Below the pieces are notes generated by a model. That model was not told the origin of the DNA, did no database searches, and was given only the letters and a program-made list of their open reading frames with translations. From Sipunculus nudus (taxonomy: Eukaryota > Annelida > Sipuncula > Golfingiida > Sipunculidae): a stretch of 64,000 nt of DNA. Positions within the stretch are counted from its first letter, which is position 1; each line of letters starts with the position of its first letter. Where the stretch lies: contig CM049320.1 of the NCBI GenBank assembly GCA_026874595.1, positions 5,831,464 through 5,895,463 of the forward strand, read 5' to 3'. Shown piece after piece: positions 24,966 through 36,522 of the stretch. The position numbers and the translations under genes were made by a program.

Positions 24966-26440
24966 CATAGATGTGTGTCCACATAGACTTCCGCTCTAGA
25001 AATATGTGACGATATATATGTGTGTGTGTGTGTGTGTGTTGGATCTGAGTCACTACCGCCGGTTTCGCCTCATCGGCTCAACAGATGACTGAAATTAAAC
25101 TGTTGCGTCAGTTTTTATTAATAATATTATCACTAGCTGTACCAGTGGAAAATCAACGGCTCTAACCGATCCATATTTTTTAAATGAGCTGATAGGGACT
25201 AAACGACGCATATTTTAATCCTAAGGGTTTTGCAGGAACTTTTGTCACGTGTTTCACTTATATGATATAAAAGATTACTTTTGCTAGAATTCTCCAGAAA
25301 CACCCTCCCCAAAATATCAGCACAGAAAACTATTCTATTGGAAAGAGACGTGAGGCATATACAGGGTGTACGAATTTTTAATTGAGACGTTTTTGCCCCG
25401 ATCAACAACATAGGTCCGACAGCTTCATTGCTTAGGAAATATCGTAGATATAACGATTGTATAAAGAAGCATTCTACCGTGAAATTATTAGAAAGATGCT
25501 TTGTATTAGTTGAAGCTCAAGCGACATCGTGAAACACGATATTTATTCAATGTAGTCAGTTGAGGGTATAGTTTAAGGCATGTTAACTGACACATGCTTT
25601 ATTTTTATACACAAGCATATGTCGTTGAGGTCTCTTGTATGCGAAACGTATAGCTGCCAATATGAAAAAGATAGGCCAAGAAAATATATTCCAACACTAT
25701 AAAATATTTGGTTTAAGAACTGTAAATTTTCATGGAATAGGCAGGTCTGGTGCAATACTAACAACTCTCCCAGATATAAAGAAAGAAAGGTTGATATATC
25801 TCAATGAAAGGATTTAGCAAAAAAAAACACTTCAGCCTTGGTTTGTTGCATTTACTATCAGCAAATTAACGCAAAATGTAATAAATAGATTTTGCTGAAA
25901 GTTTGTAGAGGGAGAGAGTAAAACTGCATCCGTAATCGATTACATTTTTGGAGGTAATCGGAATCACCATAATATATTTTTTTTCTTAGATGCCATAATC
26001 ACAATTCCACAAAGGAATAATTATAAGGAGCCATTCTTTGTTCCCGAGTAGAAGCCGCCCATGCGTATGCAGTTGTTCTGCAACTCGCCTCGTTAACCCG
26101 TTTTTCTGAACCATGACAATGTTTTACATGAAACGTGCACGTATGAACGAACGAGTTATAAGTTGATTGTGGCGGGGGTTTCAAAGTCCGCAAGAGATTG
26201 AGGACCCTTAGAATTGATTGCAATCCCCCCCCCCCCCCCCCCGGGCTTCCTTTTAAAAACAAACTTTTTTCAAACAACCAATGAATCGGCCGAACTATTA
26301 AAACCATGGTTATCATGGAAAGATACTCCTGAATGTATAAAAATCAACCTGTAAGCCTATAAAAGTGTGATTGTGTAAAGGGTCTCAGCTCTTTGTGTCC
26401 ACTCAACAGGAAAGTCCCTATTAAAAGATTCATGTGGACA
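24966..26440. other. intergenic with small simple repeats
   Basis: It holds (TG)n at 25018-25040 and a run of 16 C at 26227-26242. No gene is recognised. Confidence 0.5.
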
Positions 26441-26457
26441 CGTGTTCCGCGCTTTAA

Positions 26458-26760
26458 TTAAAAACCCAAATTTTTGACAGAGTGAAATTCCTTAACAGGC
26501 GATATAATGGAAGGGGATCAGTGGGGATTACAGGTCGCCTCCTGAAAAGGCGATAAATGTTTTGATGAACGTTTGAACTGAATGTTTTGTCAAACGCTGG
26601 TCACATCACATGCCAAGTGTTGACCAATCTGAAAAGCCCTCGCATTGAAAGCAGAGTCAGGTGGTCTTTGGATTAAAAACCTTTACTTCCTTCTGACAGA
26701 AAATTCCTTTTTAGGCTTTACAATGGATATAGTGGATGAATGGGGACTATAGCGGACCCG
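26458..26760. repeat. diverged tandem duplication, about 235-bp period
   Basis: The block 'ttaaaaaccc..gacagagtgaaattcc..atataatggaagggga' near 26458-26540 recurs as 'ttaaaaacct..tgacagaaaattcc..tacaatggatatagtgga' near 26693-26760. Function unknown. Confidence 0.45.
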
Positions 26761-26862
26761 CGCTATTGCAAGGAAATGCCTTTTGGGCAGGACATGCGCT
26801 CTGGCCACGGTCTCAACAGACCAGATAAAATCCCCGAGGAGCCTCCTGAAAAAGCGTCACAG

Positions 26863-27314
26863 GCGTTGAGGACCTTTTTTTTTTTTTAAAGATTTTTTTG
26901 GTGGAGGGAACCGCCTCCATTTTTTTTAATGCTTGCTTAACTAAGTCTATATACAACCGCAGAATTTCCATACCGGTTTCGGACTCCGTGACAGGGGCTT
27001 GCACACAAGGCTCTGGCGTCAACCAGGCTCGGTGATTCACTCCTGCGGGTCCTGGGTGTGTCTCATCCCCATTGCTGGGTCATAACACCGAGGAACCCCC
27101 GAAAGGCGCACTCGTTTGTGAGTGAAACCCGACTGTTGGGTACAGTCTCCCCACTGGGCCTGCAGAGCACCCACCCTGGGTAGGGGTCGACTGTGAAAAA
27201 TCTCACCGGCTCGGCTGAGATTCGAACTCACGATCTCCCGGCTTTGAGCCCTGCGCTCTACCCCTGAGCCACAGAAGCCGGTCGTATCTTGACAGTTTGA
27301 GCGTTGAGGACCTT
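26863..27314 (-). mobile_element. full-length tRNA-derived SINE with target-site duplication
   Basis: The body is 26877-27300 on the minus strand. The 5' tRNA-like head has an A box (TGGCTCAGGGGTAGAGC) and a B box (GAGTTCGAATC), as recognised by RNA polymerase III. The body is unrelated to tRNA, and the 3' end carries a stem-loop TGGAGG..CCTCCA followed by an A-rich tail. A 14-bp target-site duplication (AAGGTCCTCAACGC on the minus strand) flanks it at 26863-26876 and 27301-27314. The 3' stem-loop is probably the partner-LINE recognition site, by analogy with other SINEs. Confidence 0.9.
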
Positions 27315-30300
27315 GCTGCACAAAAGAAATAGGGGCACCTAATGGAGAAATATTAAACTTAATAATTATTCAGCTTAATAGGGCACAATCTTGCAAAATA
27401 AACAAACTTGTCCTTAGAAGATCGCACCACCGATACGTCTGAGGAATTTGGAGAGTCAAATCAGAACGGAAGTAGGTGAACCGTGGTCTAGAAAAAACCC
27501 AACTCCGTATTAATTATATAGATGCTCTGTTACTACACTGGAGCGCTGTGTGACATCGGAGGAAAGACTTCCTTCTCGTACATCATTTACCCATTAATGA
27601 GGAGGTGTTGTCTTGCGGAGGTATGCGCTCTAGTGAGTATCATTCGGATTGTTTTTTTTTTTTTTTTCATTTTACATGAGATAATGATTGATTAGGCTTT
27701 AGTAAGCTTTACCTGAAAGCATGAATGTTCCAGTGTGTTTACACGTCTGGGTATTTACATTTCATTGAATATGTTATCTTATATCATTAGTATTATTATC
27801 AAAGCTTTTTTTGTGGTAACTGCACTTACCTCAAGACAAAAACTAATATGAGTATCGGTTGACATGGAACCAGCATACTGAAAAGCATAAGAGTATAAAA
27901 AATACCCATAGCAAGATGAATCTTCCAAAGAAGACATCGGGACGTTCGCAATCATGTTTATTAGAGCCGTCACATTTTGCCCCAATATTCCTTGTACATT
28001 TTCTGTACATCCCTACTTGCACACACCGTCCAACTCATGTTGGTCTTCTACATTAGGTGATGCTCCTGTCATGACACAAACCGACGCCGCGATGACAAAC
28101 ACTGGTCCTGTGATTGAAATTATGATCATAATTTGATTAATACAAAATAACCATTAATCCATGTGTCAAACATCAAAACTTGTAATTTATAAATGTAGAT
28201 ATCTTATTAATGTTTATAGGCGGTGATACTGCTTTCATTAATGAATATTTATGGGATATATTTGAACTACACCACAGCTATCATTTTAAAGGAATATTAT
28301 TCAAGGATTTATTGCGGTAAAATCATTTTGAACAGTGTATGAGGCAGTCATGAATTATTTTTTTTCCAATTGAGACGTTATCATGATTATCATTGCAAAA
28401 CAGGTATATAGCTTTGTTGCTGAAGACCCTCAAATTATTCCAATAAAAACACATTTTGATAAATCGAGCCTTTACAAGTTGAGAGAATGAGTGCAAAACG
28501 TGACTAAGTACCAGATTTTGAAAATTTAGAAAACCAATGTAAAATATTTAGTTTATACTAGAAAACGTGACCCAAAAGGTCCCGATGCAAAGGAAGAGTA
28601 TATTGCCGCGTAACGTGTAACCAGACCCGTGAAGTAGCAACGTCTAGTGCTCGATACGGTGTCAATTATTTATATCTATGTGGTAACGCGCCAAGGTTAA
28701 GGTCAGCTTCGTCAGACCTGTGATGTGATGCTGCCGAGAATTCAATTACCACAGTTAGGGCAATGTACGGGTAAGTTAGGGCATCTGTCTGACGCTGATA
28801 GCAAAACTTGCCCACTGTCAGGGCCCGTTTCTGCGGGTTTGTGGAACAAACAGAAATGACAGTTTTAATAGTATATAGATCAGCGAGAGACAGAAATGAA
28901 AGGTTTTACTGTAGTTAGGAATTTGAAGAAAGAAAACAAAACAAAATGTAAAACTAATATGAAAGGCAGAGAATAAAGTAAAAAAATAAAAGAACTTATG
29001 TTTATAGATTAAATAGTTCGAAAACTAAAATAACGGACCACGTTCAAAAAGAATGTAAGTATTTACAATTGTGTTACAATAACCGTTGTTATTTGTCATA
29101 ACGTCCTCAAAACGTCTTCATAATGTCTATTGATGGACAGATTGAACAAACAATTAAAGAAAAGAAACCTGAAACCAAATTCCCCTTACTTGCGTTGATG
29201 ACTATCCATTGAAATGAAGTCATTGGTGGGTTTTCGTAAACAGACCGGCGGTATATGGTACATGCAGGGTCAACACAACGTTCCCAAATTAATTCCATTA
29301 ATGTTAATGTAACTGAGAATCTGTTTTTTTTTTGTATAAGTCTGCGAGGGATATGCGATTTCGATTATATCTAGACACCTTGATACGACAGGTTTATTTG
29401 GTTTGCACTTTATTCTATATAATTCATCTCCTATTCAACGTTGAAATGTTAATGAATTCACCGCCTTTGGACATCAACATCTTCAAAGGACTTCACACTG
29501 ACACAGTGGATCTACCAAACCACTATCTGTGTTGTTCAAGTGCTTACAAATAAGTCAATTCTGATAATAAGAAATACATCAGATGCTGTGAGAGAGAAAT
29601 GTGCCTTTTCCACAATTTGCCCCGGATGTGGTGCCATCTTGAGATGGGGACATATTCTCTCATAGTTCTCAAATTAGACAGGTAAGGCGCCACTTTCTCA
29701 ACAATTTTTCCATAGATTCTAAGCCAGTCTCCCATTGCCATAAGAAGGAACTGTAAAATGCCTAGCAGGTACGTATGAAAGATTGCTTTATTTACAATAA
29801 TAACATAATGTAGAAACAACGCGTTAGTCTGACCGAAAGCGAGTGCCGCGTATTGGGCTGTGGCGCCATCTGGAGACGACATTTCAAAGTACACACTTGC
29901 TCGTTTTCCTGAGGGCACAAACCGAGTGCAAACTCAGTGTTATTAGAATGTACTCTGAGGAGGTTATTGAGTACATTTAGACAGGTAATTTTTTAATGGA
30001 CATGAAAAAAAGTATTTTTTATCACTTTGTTAGATTTGCTTTACTGTCGTTACCAACATTTCATTTTCATACATTTGAACGTTATTCAGATAATAACTGC
30101 TCCAGTCTAAATTCTTGTGAATACCAATAAATGTCCCTTCCTATAGAGCTAAAATAGATCTATATTATAATTGATTGGGGCGATGATCACACTGGGCTTT
30201 TGTCATGGAACTCCTCTGTTGACCCACTTTATATATGTGCGTTTTTGTTCTTGAATTGTCGGGAATGATGTGTGTCCCTAAGGATGGATGTTCCTTTTTT

Positions 30301-30417
30301 TCTCCATTTATCAAAAGATATCTCAAATCATTTTTTTGAAGAGCTATCGCAGCGTCACCTGTCGGCAACTATGATTGTGTATCAGGAAAAAAGCAGCTTG
30401 GTAATCGGAATCAGTGC
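27315..30417. other. intergenic, one weak exon candidate
   Basis: It includes a poly-T run near 27650-27667 and AT-rich sequence. A 124-codon minus-strand frame at 29544-29918 lies in sequence with repeated 'agatggcgccaca'-like blocks and is not recognised. Confidence 0.4.
28013..28129 (-). CDS. possible signal-peptide or membrane exon, unrecognised
   Basis: A 38-codon frame from ATG (28129) reads MIIISITGPVFVIAASVCVM, then a polar stretch with NVEDQHELDG, ending at TAG (28013-28015). The hydrophobic start resembles a signal peptide or signal anchor. A possible donor GTGTGT follows the DG codons in phase 1. No partner exon was found and it may be chance. Confidence 0.2.
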   Translation of the reverse strand: MIIISITGPVFVIAASVCVMTGASPNVEDQHELDGVCK

Positions 30418-30540
30418 CTTAGGCTCTATGTATATTAATATTTTAGGCTCTTAGGCTCTATGTATATTTATATTTTAGGCTCTTATGCTCTATGTATATT
30501 TATATTTTAGGCTCTTAGGCTTTATATATATTTATATTTT
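30418..30540. repeat. 32-bp minisatellite, 3.8 copies
   Basis: Tandem units with the core 'cttaggctctatgtatattt', differing by single substitutions. The last copy is partial. Confidence 0.92.
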
Positions 30541-32123
30541 CTAAGACTCAAATATTCAGGCATTACAAAATGATTAGTTGTTCCTAGAACACCAATCAGC
30601 AATTTTTTTTCTATTAACAAAACAAAATTGTAAGTATAGTGTTTAAAATAAACGTATGCCTTACCTGTTGCTTATTGATTCACAAATTATCTGTATGCAT
30701 GTTAAAGTTCAGAGGTTTTTCATTATATTTAAACATCACCTTGTCGTGTTTAGGGTTAAACTGAACTGGTCTTAAAGTTAACAAATTGAAGGCTGGGAAA
30801 AGCCAGTAGACAAAAAATAGCGATATTTTTTGTTATTTAACTAAGATCTCGGCATACAGCACACTTGTCAACCCCAAAATAACTGTTAATCAGTAAACAT
30901 ATTCAGCTGCTAATAAATGACCCCTATAATTGTCCCTCAGGTTTAAATTAAAAGGGCCTAAAACCATAGTTCACGTCTATAAACTAAAGATAATCCCTTG
31001 AACCTTTATACAAATAGGACAGAAAACGCCGGTCCCACCGCCTTAGGTTGTTCGTTTTGTTTATATCCATTTTTTTTGTGGGAATCCCGCCAAAATAATG
31101 TAGACCCCTTCAACGTGGTAGCAAGACAGACTGATTAGATCGAGGGCCTTTTGCAACATGTGACCCTTCAACTTACCACCTTTGGTTCGTAAACATTGCT
31201 GTGTTGTTCAACGATTTAGGCACTATTAGAACTTATCTGAACCTGAAATACCCATAGTTCATTTATATGAAGGCCAGTGAGCCAGAAAACACATAAATAC
31301 TCTACAAGAGTTATATGAATAGCTGACTTTTGCTGACTTTTGCATACGGTTTACGACAAACCATACCAAGGATACAACTCGACAGAGATATAACATGCTG
31401 TACTCAAACCAAAGAGGCTTATAATACATCTGTAACCGTCTTTTCATTTGAAGGTCGGGAAGCAAAGTTTTTTAAGTCAAAATTAATTTCAGCGGAGGTA
31501 CGTTTAACAGGGATCTATCAATGCGGGAATAGTCATTTTTCTCTAGAAAGGGTCCCAATTGTCGCACGAGATCGAGGCTAATCACCCGTTCCCGCCCACT
31601 AGCACTCGTGAAGCAAACGACATAGTTTTTGTTTGACCAGCTGTTATATCACAGAGTAATAATGGCCTAACGAGAGATCCGGGCCTCTTACTTCAAGTAA
31701 TAATGGGCGGGAATGCATGAACAAACATGTCTCTATGGCCGCCCGTGGTCGACCCCGCTTGTTTTATCACCAGGCTTATGTCAGCTGGGCTGTTCCCGTG
31801 AAGGGTAACTATTTAACTTGTTGAATTTCGTCCAGAATACCACATGGCTTGACATTTGATTCAACCATCTTCCGTCTTATATATAATTAACCACTCATTT
31901 TCAAGGACCTTTGTCGGGGGCAAACGATTCAACAGGAAGTTTATATGTTTATATGTTTGTCTTGTATCAACAGATATTTATATTTATATTAAAAACGGAA
32001 CACTAGTACTTAAAAACACATCGAGGCACATCGTTTTATTACGAAATAATAAGGCTGGTACAATGCCCATTCAATATAAAGTAAAGAATGAATATATTTA
32101 TTAATATATATATGTATATGTAT

Positions 32124-32175
<52 letters not shown>

Positions 32176-33337
32176 TCTGCATATGTGCGTAGGTGTAATC
32201 CATGTGTATACGATTTATGTGCTTGGGTGCAAGGCATGTGTATATTCAGATTTACAGTGTCATTTACAATATTTCAGTCACCTTCTTTTATATCAGCCAC
32301 GTCATTCGTTCACTGGAATATTATTTATGTCCAAACAAGTCCTAATTGTCCGCACCGGATAACCCAGAGGAAGAGTTTTTATACTTTCACTTAATAACAG
32401 ATTATTTTGGTATTTTACTCTCCGCAAAGATGTAACCATTGGAATCAGCACATATATTCTACAAAAACTTCAAATGTTAGTGAGGGAAATGTTGAGCATA
32501 ATACTCATTTCTGAAAGGATAGAAATTTTTCAAAATTGTGCCACCAGTCAAACATTTGTAAGAAACTGTGTGGTCAACAATAGAAGAATAGTTGTCAATG
32601 CCGGGACCATAACGATCTATCTACCTTACTGATATCAGAATTACGTAGATATCCTTACTCAGGTGGAAAATAGAATACTTGCAGATTCAATAACACCTTC
32701 TTCAGTCTGTCCTGGAACTTTTTTTTCACATTGTGTTATCCCAATAAGCATTGTCTTTATATATTACATAAGCAAGTTGTCTTTATATATTACATTTATG
32801 GCTTCGCGGATTTTGCTGAGATCCGGCGTTGTTTACCTCTGCTTGCATTACTTCGATGTTTGAATCTTTATCAAATATAAGAGTTCTATGCGTAATCGTA
32901 TAAAGAATAAAGCCATCCGGTCACAAAAGCATTTGACATAGGTATAATTTGCATCTTGTTTCTGATCACACATTCGCTGTGTCTCTAAAGGCAGGAACCA
33001 TGTGACTATCACGTGATTTATATTTACATACAAAATACGCGTACAACATACAATTTGCACTTGTCTCAGTATGTTATGCTAATTATTTATGTTTTCGGCC
33101 TAATCCATATTTCCTTCATTTGCAGACCAACTTCAATCCATACGTATTGCTTAAAGGATACGAATTCTAGGCATGTTTTTCCTTTTCTTTGCCAAACGTC
33201 TAGCAGTTGATTACACAAAGTACTTCTCAAGCATAACGGAAGTGCATATTCCCACGTGATATGTCGTCATAGCAACATCGCAGCTTCTTACGGCCATTGT
33301 TTTTCGAATCTGGCGTCACACAGCCGTGATGTGTATA
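30541..33337. other. intergenic with simple repeats
   Basis: A (TA)n run lies at 32104-32172 and a short direct repeat 'gtctttatatattaca' near 32752-32796. An inverted pair (TTCCCGCCCA near 31590 and TGGGCGGGAA near 31705) hints at a small MITE. The plus-strand frame at 31330-31497 ends at a good donor (GAG|GTACGT) but no acceptor or family supports it. Confidence 0.4.
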
Positions 33338-33343
33338 TTTATT
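33338..33343 (-). terminator. candidate polyadenylation signal of the FNDC5-like gene
   Basis: AATAAA on the minus strand, about 310 bp after the stop codon at 33654. It is the first canonical hexamer I noticed downstream. Confidence 0.35.
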
Positions 33344-33653
33344 AAGAAATCTCAAATTACTATTTGCCTGGAGGAGGAATATTTCGCAGGAAGTTCATCC
33401 TTTTACTTCAGTGCATACAACGTGCGTTTGCTTGGCGTGTTTCTGCAACACTTATTCTGTACACTTCGTATGCATGCAGCTCACGACATTCAACATAGTG
33501 GTACTTCATACGCGTGTTCCTACTTAATACAAGTTGAGTTGGAATGGGTACGAAATGGGCAGTCGCCAAATGTGAAAGTAGTTATTAAGCTGCACTATAT
33601 TGCATCCATAATACCACCGATTCGGCCTCCGTTTGAGGATATTATACATAACA

Positions 33654-34318
33654 TCATACTTCTTCACAGTCCGTTTGATCTAACTGAAGCGTGGGTGCGG
33701 TGGCTGTTTTTTCGAGCGTAGGCGTTTCCTCAGCACCTACAGTACGTAGTTCCGGCATCGTGTGCATCCGATTAATACGCTTTTGGCGCGCAGACATCGC
33801 TCGCGACATTTCTTTGGGATAATTGTTGTATATAACTCCGTCACAGGGTTTTTCCACGACCTTGATACTTTCTATATTTTTCGGTGCGTGTTTGAACCGA
33901 GGCTCACGAGGCTGTAAAATTCTTATACGTCCCCACTTGTGCAAAAATAATCCTATCGCAATAACCCACGCTATCAGAGCCAGGGCTATAAGTCCAATCT
34001 CTCCCACCGAGATATGCATGTCTGGTGTCATTGTACCTGGAAATGACAGAAAAGAAAAATATATCTGTCGATATTCGTATCCGCAAGAATACACATATTT
34101 CAAGAATACCCTGTCAATCAATTTATTTTACAGACCTGTCAGATATATATTACAATTTTTTTTTATTTATTCATGAATAATTACAAAAATGGGTACGTTA
34201 TAAACTAACATGAACACAAATATATGAGCAAATTTTCCGGACAGGCAATATCTTGTCACTGTCTTTTGAATAAAGTAGGAGAAAAACAGAAGATCAGAAT
34301 TTCCTGCGGTTATTGATC

Positions 34319-34380
<62 letters not shown>

Positions 34381-36464
34381 GCCACACGTTTAGTATATTG
34401 TACAAATATCAGGGTATACTGAACGAATTTTTCGCGATAATGTCAGATTCGCATATATTGCTAATTTTAACTACCGTACACACAAAGCTAACCACAGTCA
34501 GTGAGTCAGTATTTAGTGGTGATCAAGCATTTTCGTTGGTTATACGACATGCAAATATTTAGTGTGTACTTTTATTAAAACAGAATGAATGATGAATGAT
34601 TTCGTGTTAATCTTCAGTAATTTTTTTAAATAATAGAATAATCAAACGGTCAAGATACGACCGGCTTCTATGGCTCAGGGGTAGAGCGCGGGACTCAAAG
34701 CCGGGAGATCGTGGGTTCGAATCTCAGCCGAGGTGATGAGGTTTTTCACGGTCGGCCCCCACCAAGGTTGAGCGCTCTGCAGGCTTAATGTGAGGGCAGT
34801 ACCCCACAGCCGTGTATCACTTACATACGAGTGCGTCTTTGGGAGGTTCCTCGGTGTTATGACCCAGCAATGGGGATGATTACACACCCAGGACCCGCAG
34901 GTGGGGCAGACACCTATCCTTGGTGACACCAGGATACAAAATAAAAATGATCGGAAGCGAGTGTTATCGCCCTGTCAAGTAGTCCCAAACCGAAATTGAA
35001 ACTCTGCAGATGTCTATAACTTAGATTTAGAATTAGATAAGTCAGCATTAAAAATGGAGGCGGTTACCTCCACCAAAAAAATTAGAAAAAAAACTGTCAA
35101 GATACCCTGAGAAACTGGGAGTTAAGTGTATGTGAAGAAGAAAGGGAGTACATGATAAATTCAAGATATTAGTAACCTTTATGTTCAAATAACAGGTTTC
35201 TCCAACCAGAAAGATGAAGGAAGAAAATCTATTTTCACGAGGCACCTTTTGTTCCTTTTTACATCTATGCGATAACTCCAAAACATAAAGACAGCGGACA
35301 AATGGAACGTCGTCTGGTGATGCTGTTGGGATCAATAGCAACTCTGCCAAGATTAGATGTATAGTGATCGCTGATGATAACCCGCCATCAGAGGTAGACG
35401 ATGGACCCTCAGACTGTTCGAAGTCAGACTGACTCACCCAAGAACATTGAAAGTCCTGGCCATAAATCCATGTAATTACTCAATATAAAACACCCTGGGC
35501 CGCCCTTTTGAATAGAGAAGACAAATCAGTAAGCTTTATCTTTCAGTAAGGTAATGGTTATTCGGCTGATTAATTGGTAAACTCCTGTTACAAACCGTCC
35601 GTTTGTCCTTGTGATTCACTGATTATATAAATTACCATTTTGCTTATTTCTAAGCCGAAACGATCTAGCCTCACCATTACAGTGACATTTCCAGGAATTC
35701 GTACAGAGCATTTTCGTCAGTTCTTTAGACACTAAGGATTTTATGGTCCCTTTCCTGGGTGTACATTACAGTACCATCCCCGGCAAATCCCCTTCAATCA
35801 AAATCAATCAAAAAGTCCTACAAAGTTGACATTGGACCAATAAAGTATATATCCTTTCAAACCGGATGTACTGTACCTTCAAGTGATATTTGCATTTAGA
35901 ATACTCATTTATAAAACGTTCATTTAAATAATTTTAAGGATTTGGTACATTTTTATTTTTATTAACGCTACAGGGTTTTAAGCAAACAGTAACAGTAAGT
36001 TTAAAAAATGAAAGTTTTACCCTTTTTAACTAAAAATGAAAAAAAAAAATTTTTTTTCAGAAAAAAATGATGGAGCGGAAAGCAAAAGTCGATTTGGTAA
36101 TCCTGTTCTTCAAGGATAGGTCCATGGCCAAATGGTTGTACTATCCTATGCAAGAGAATCCATGTTATCATTAAACCTGGAGGTAATAACCTAAAGTTCA
36201 GATGTTTGAGCAAATCTCTGAGAATTTTACCAATTTGCCTTTCAGGTCAGGGTATCTTTTAACATGCATTTTGCCCTTATTTGTGCATTATAATTGGAAA
36301 GGCGCAGTTGTAATTTATTTTTTTATGCCCATCACAGACATCAATAAAAACGTTTTTATGATCCTGAGTAAATAATTTAATGTAGTCGTATACTCATACC
36401 AAGGTTACAACATGTCATCCTTCCAATCATAATTCACTCATAATAATCATGTTATATACAAAAG

Positions 36465-36522
<58 letters not shown>

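Noticed and set aside
27037-27321. 94-codon minus-strand frame
   Set aside because: It lies wholly within the SINE body and head.
29544-29918. 124-codon minus-strand frame
   Set aside because: No recognised domain and no splice or promoter support; the sequence shows repeated 'agatggcgccaca'-like blocks, so a repeat origin is more likely.
31330-31581. Plus-strand frame with a good donor at 31497
   Set aside because: No acceptor, start context or family resemblance; not enough to call an exon.
33326-33721. 131-codon plus-strand frame
   Set aside because: It is antisense to the tail exon and 3' UTR of the FNDC5-like gene and matches no family.
34659-34730. tRNA gene (A and B boxes present)
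   Set aside because: It is the head of a SINE with a conserved non-tRNA body and A-rich tail; the heads at 27300 and 58966 are rejected as tRNA genes for the same reason.
34675-34929. 84-codon minus-strand frame
   Set aside because: It lies inside the SINE at 34659-35095, antisense to it.
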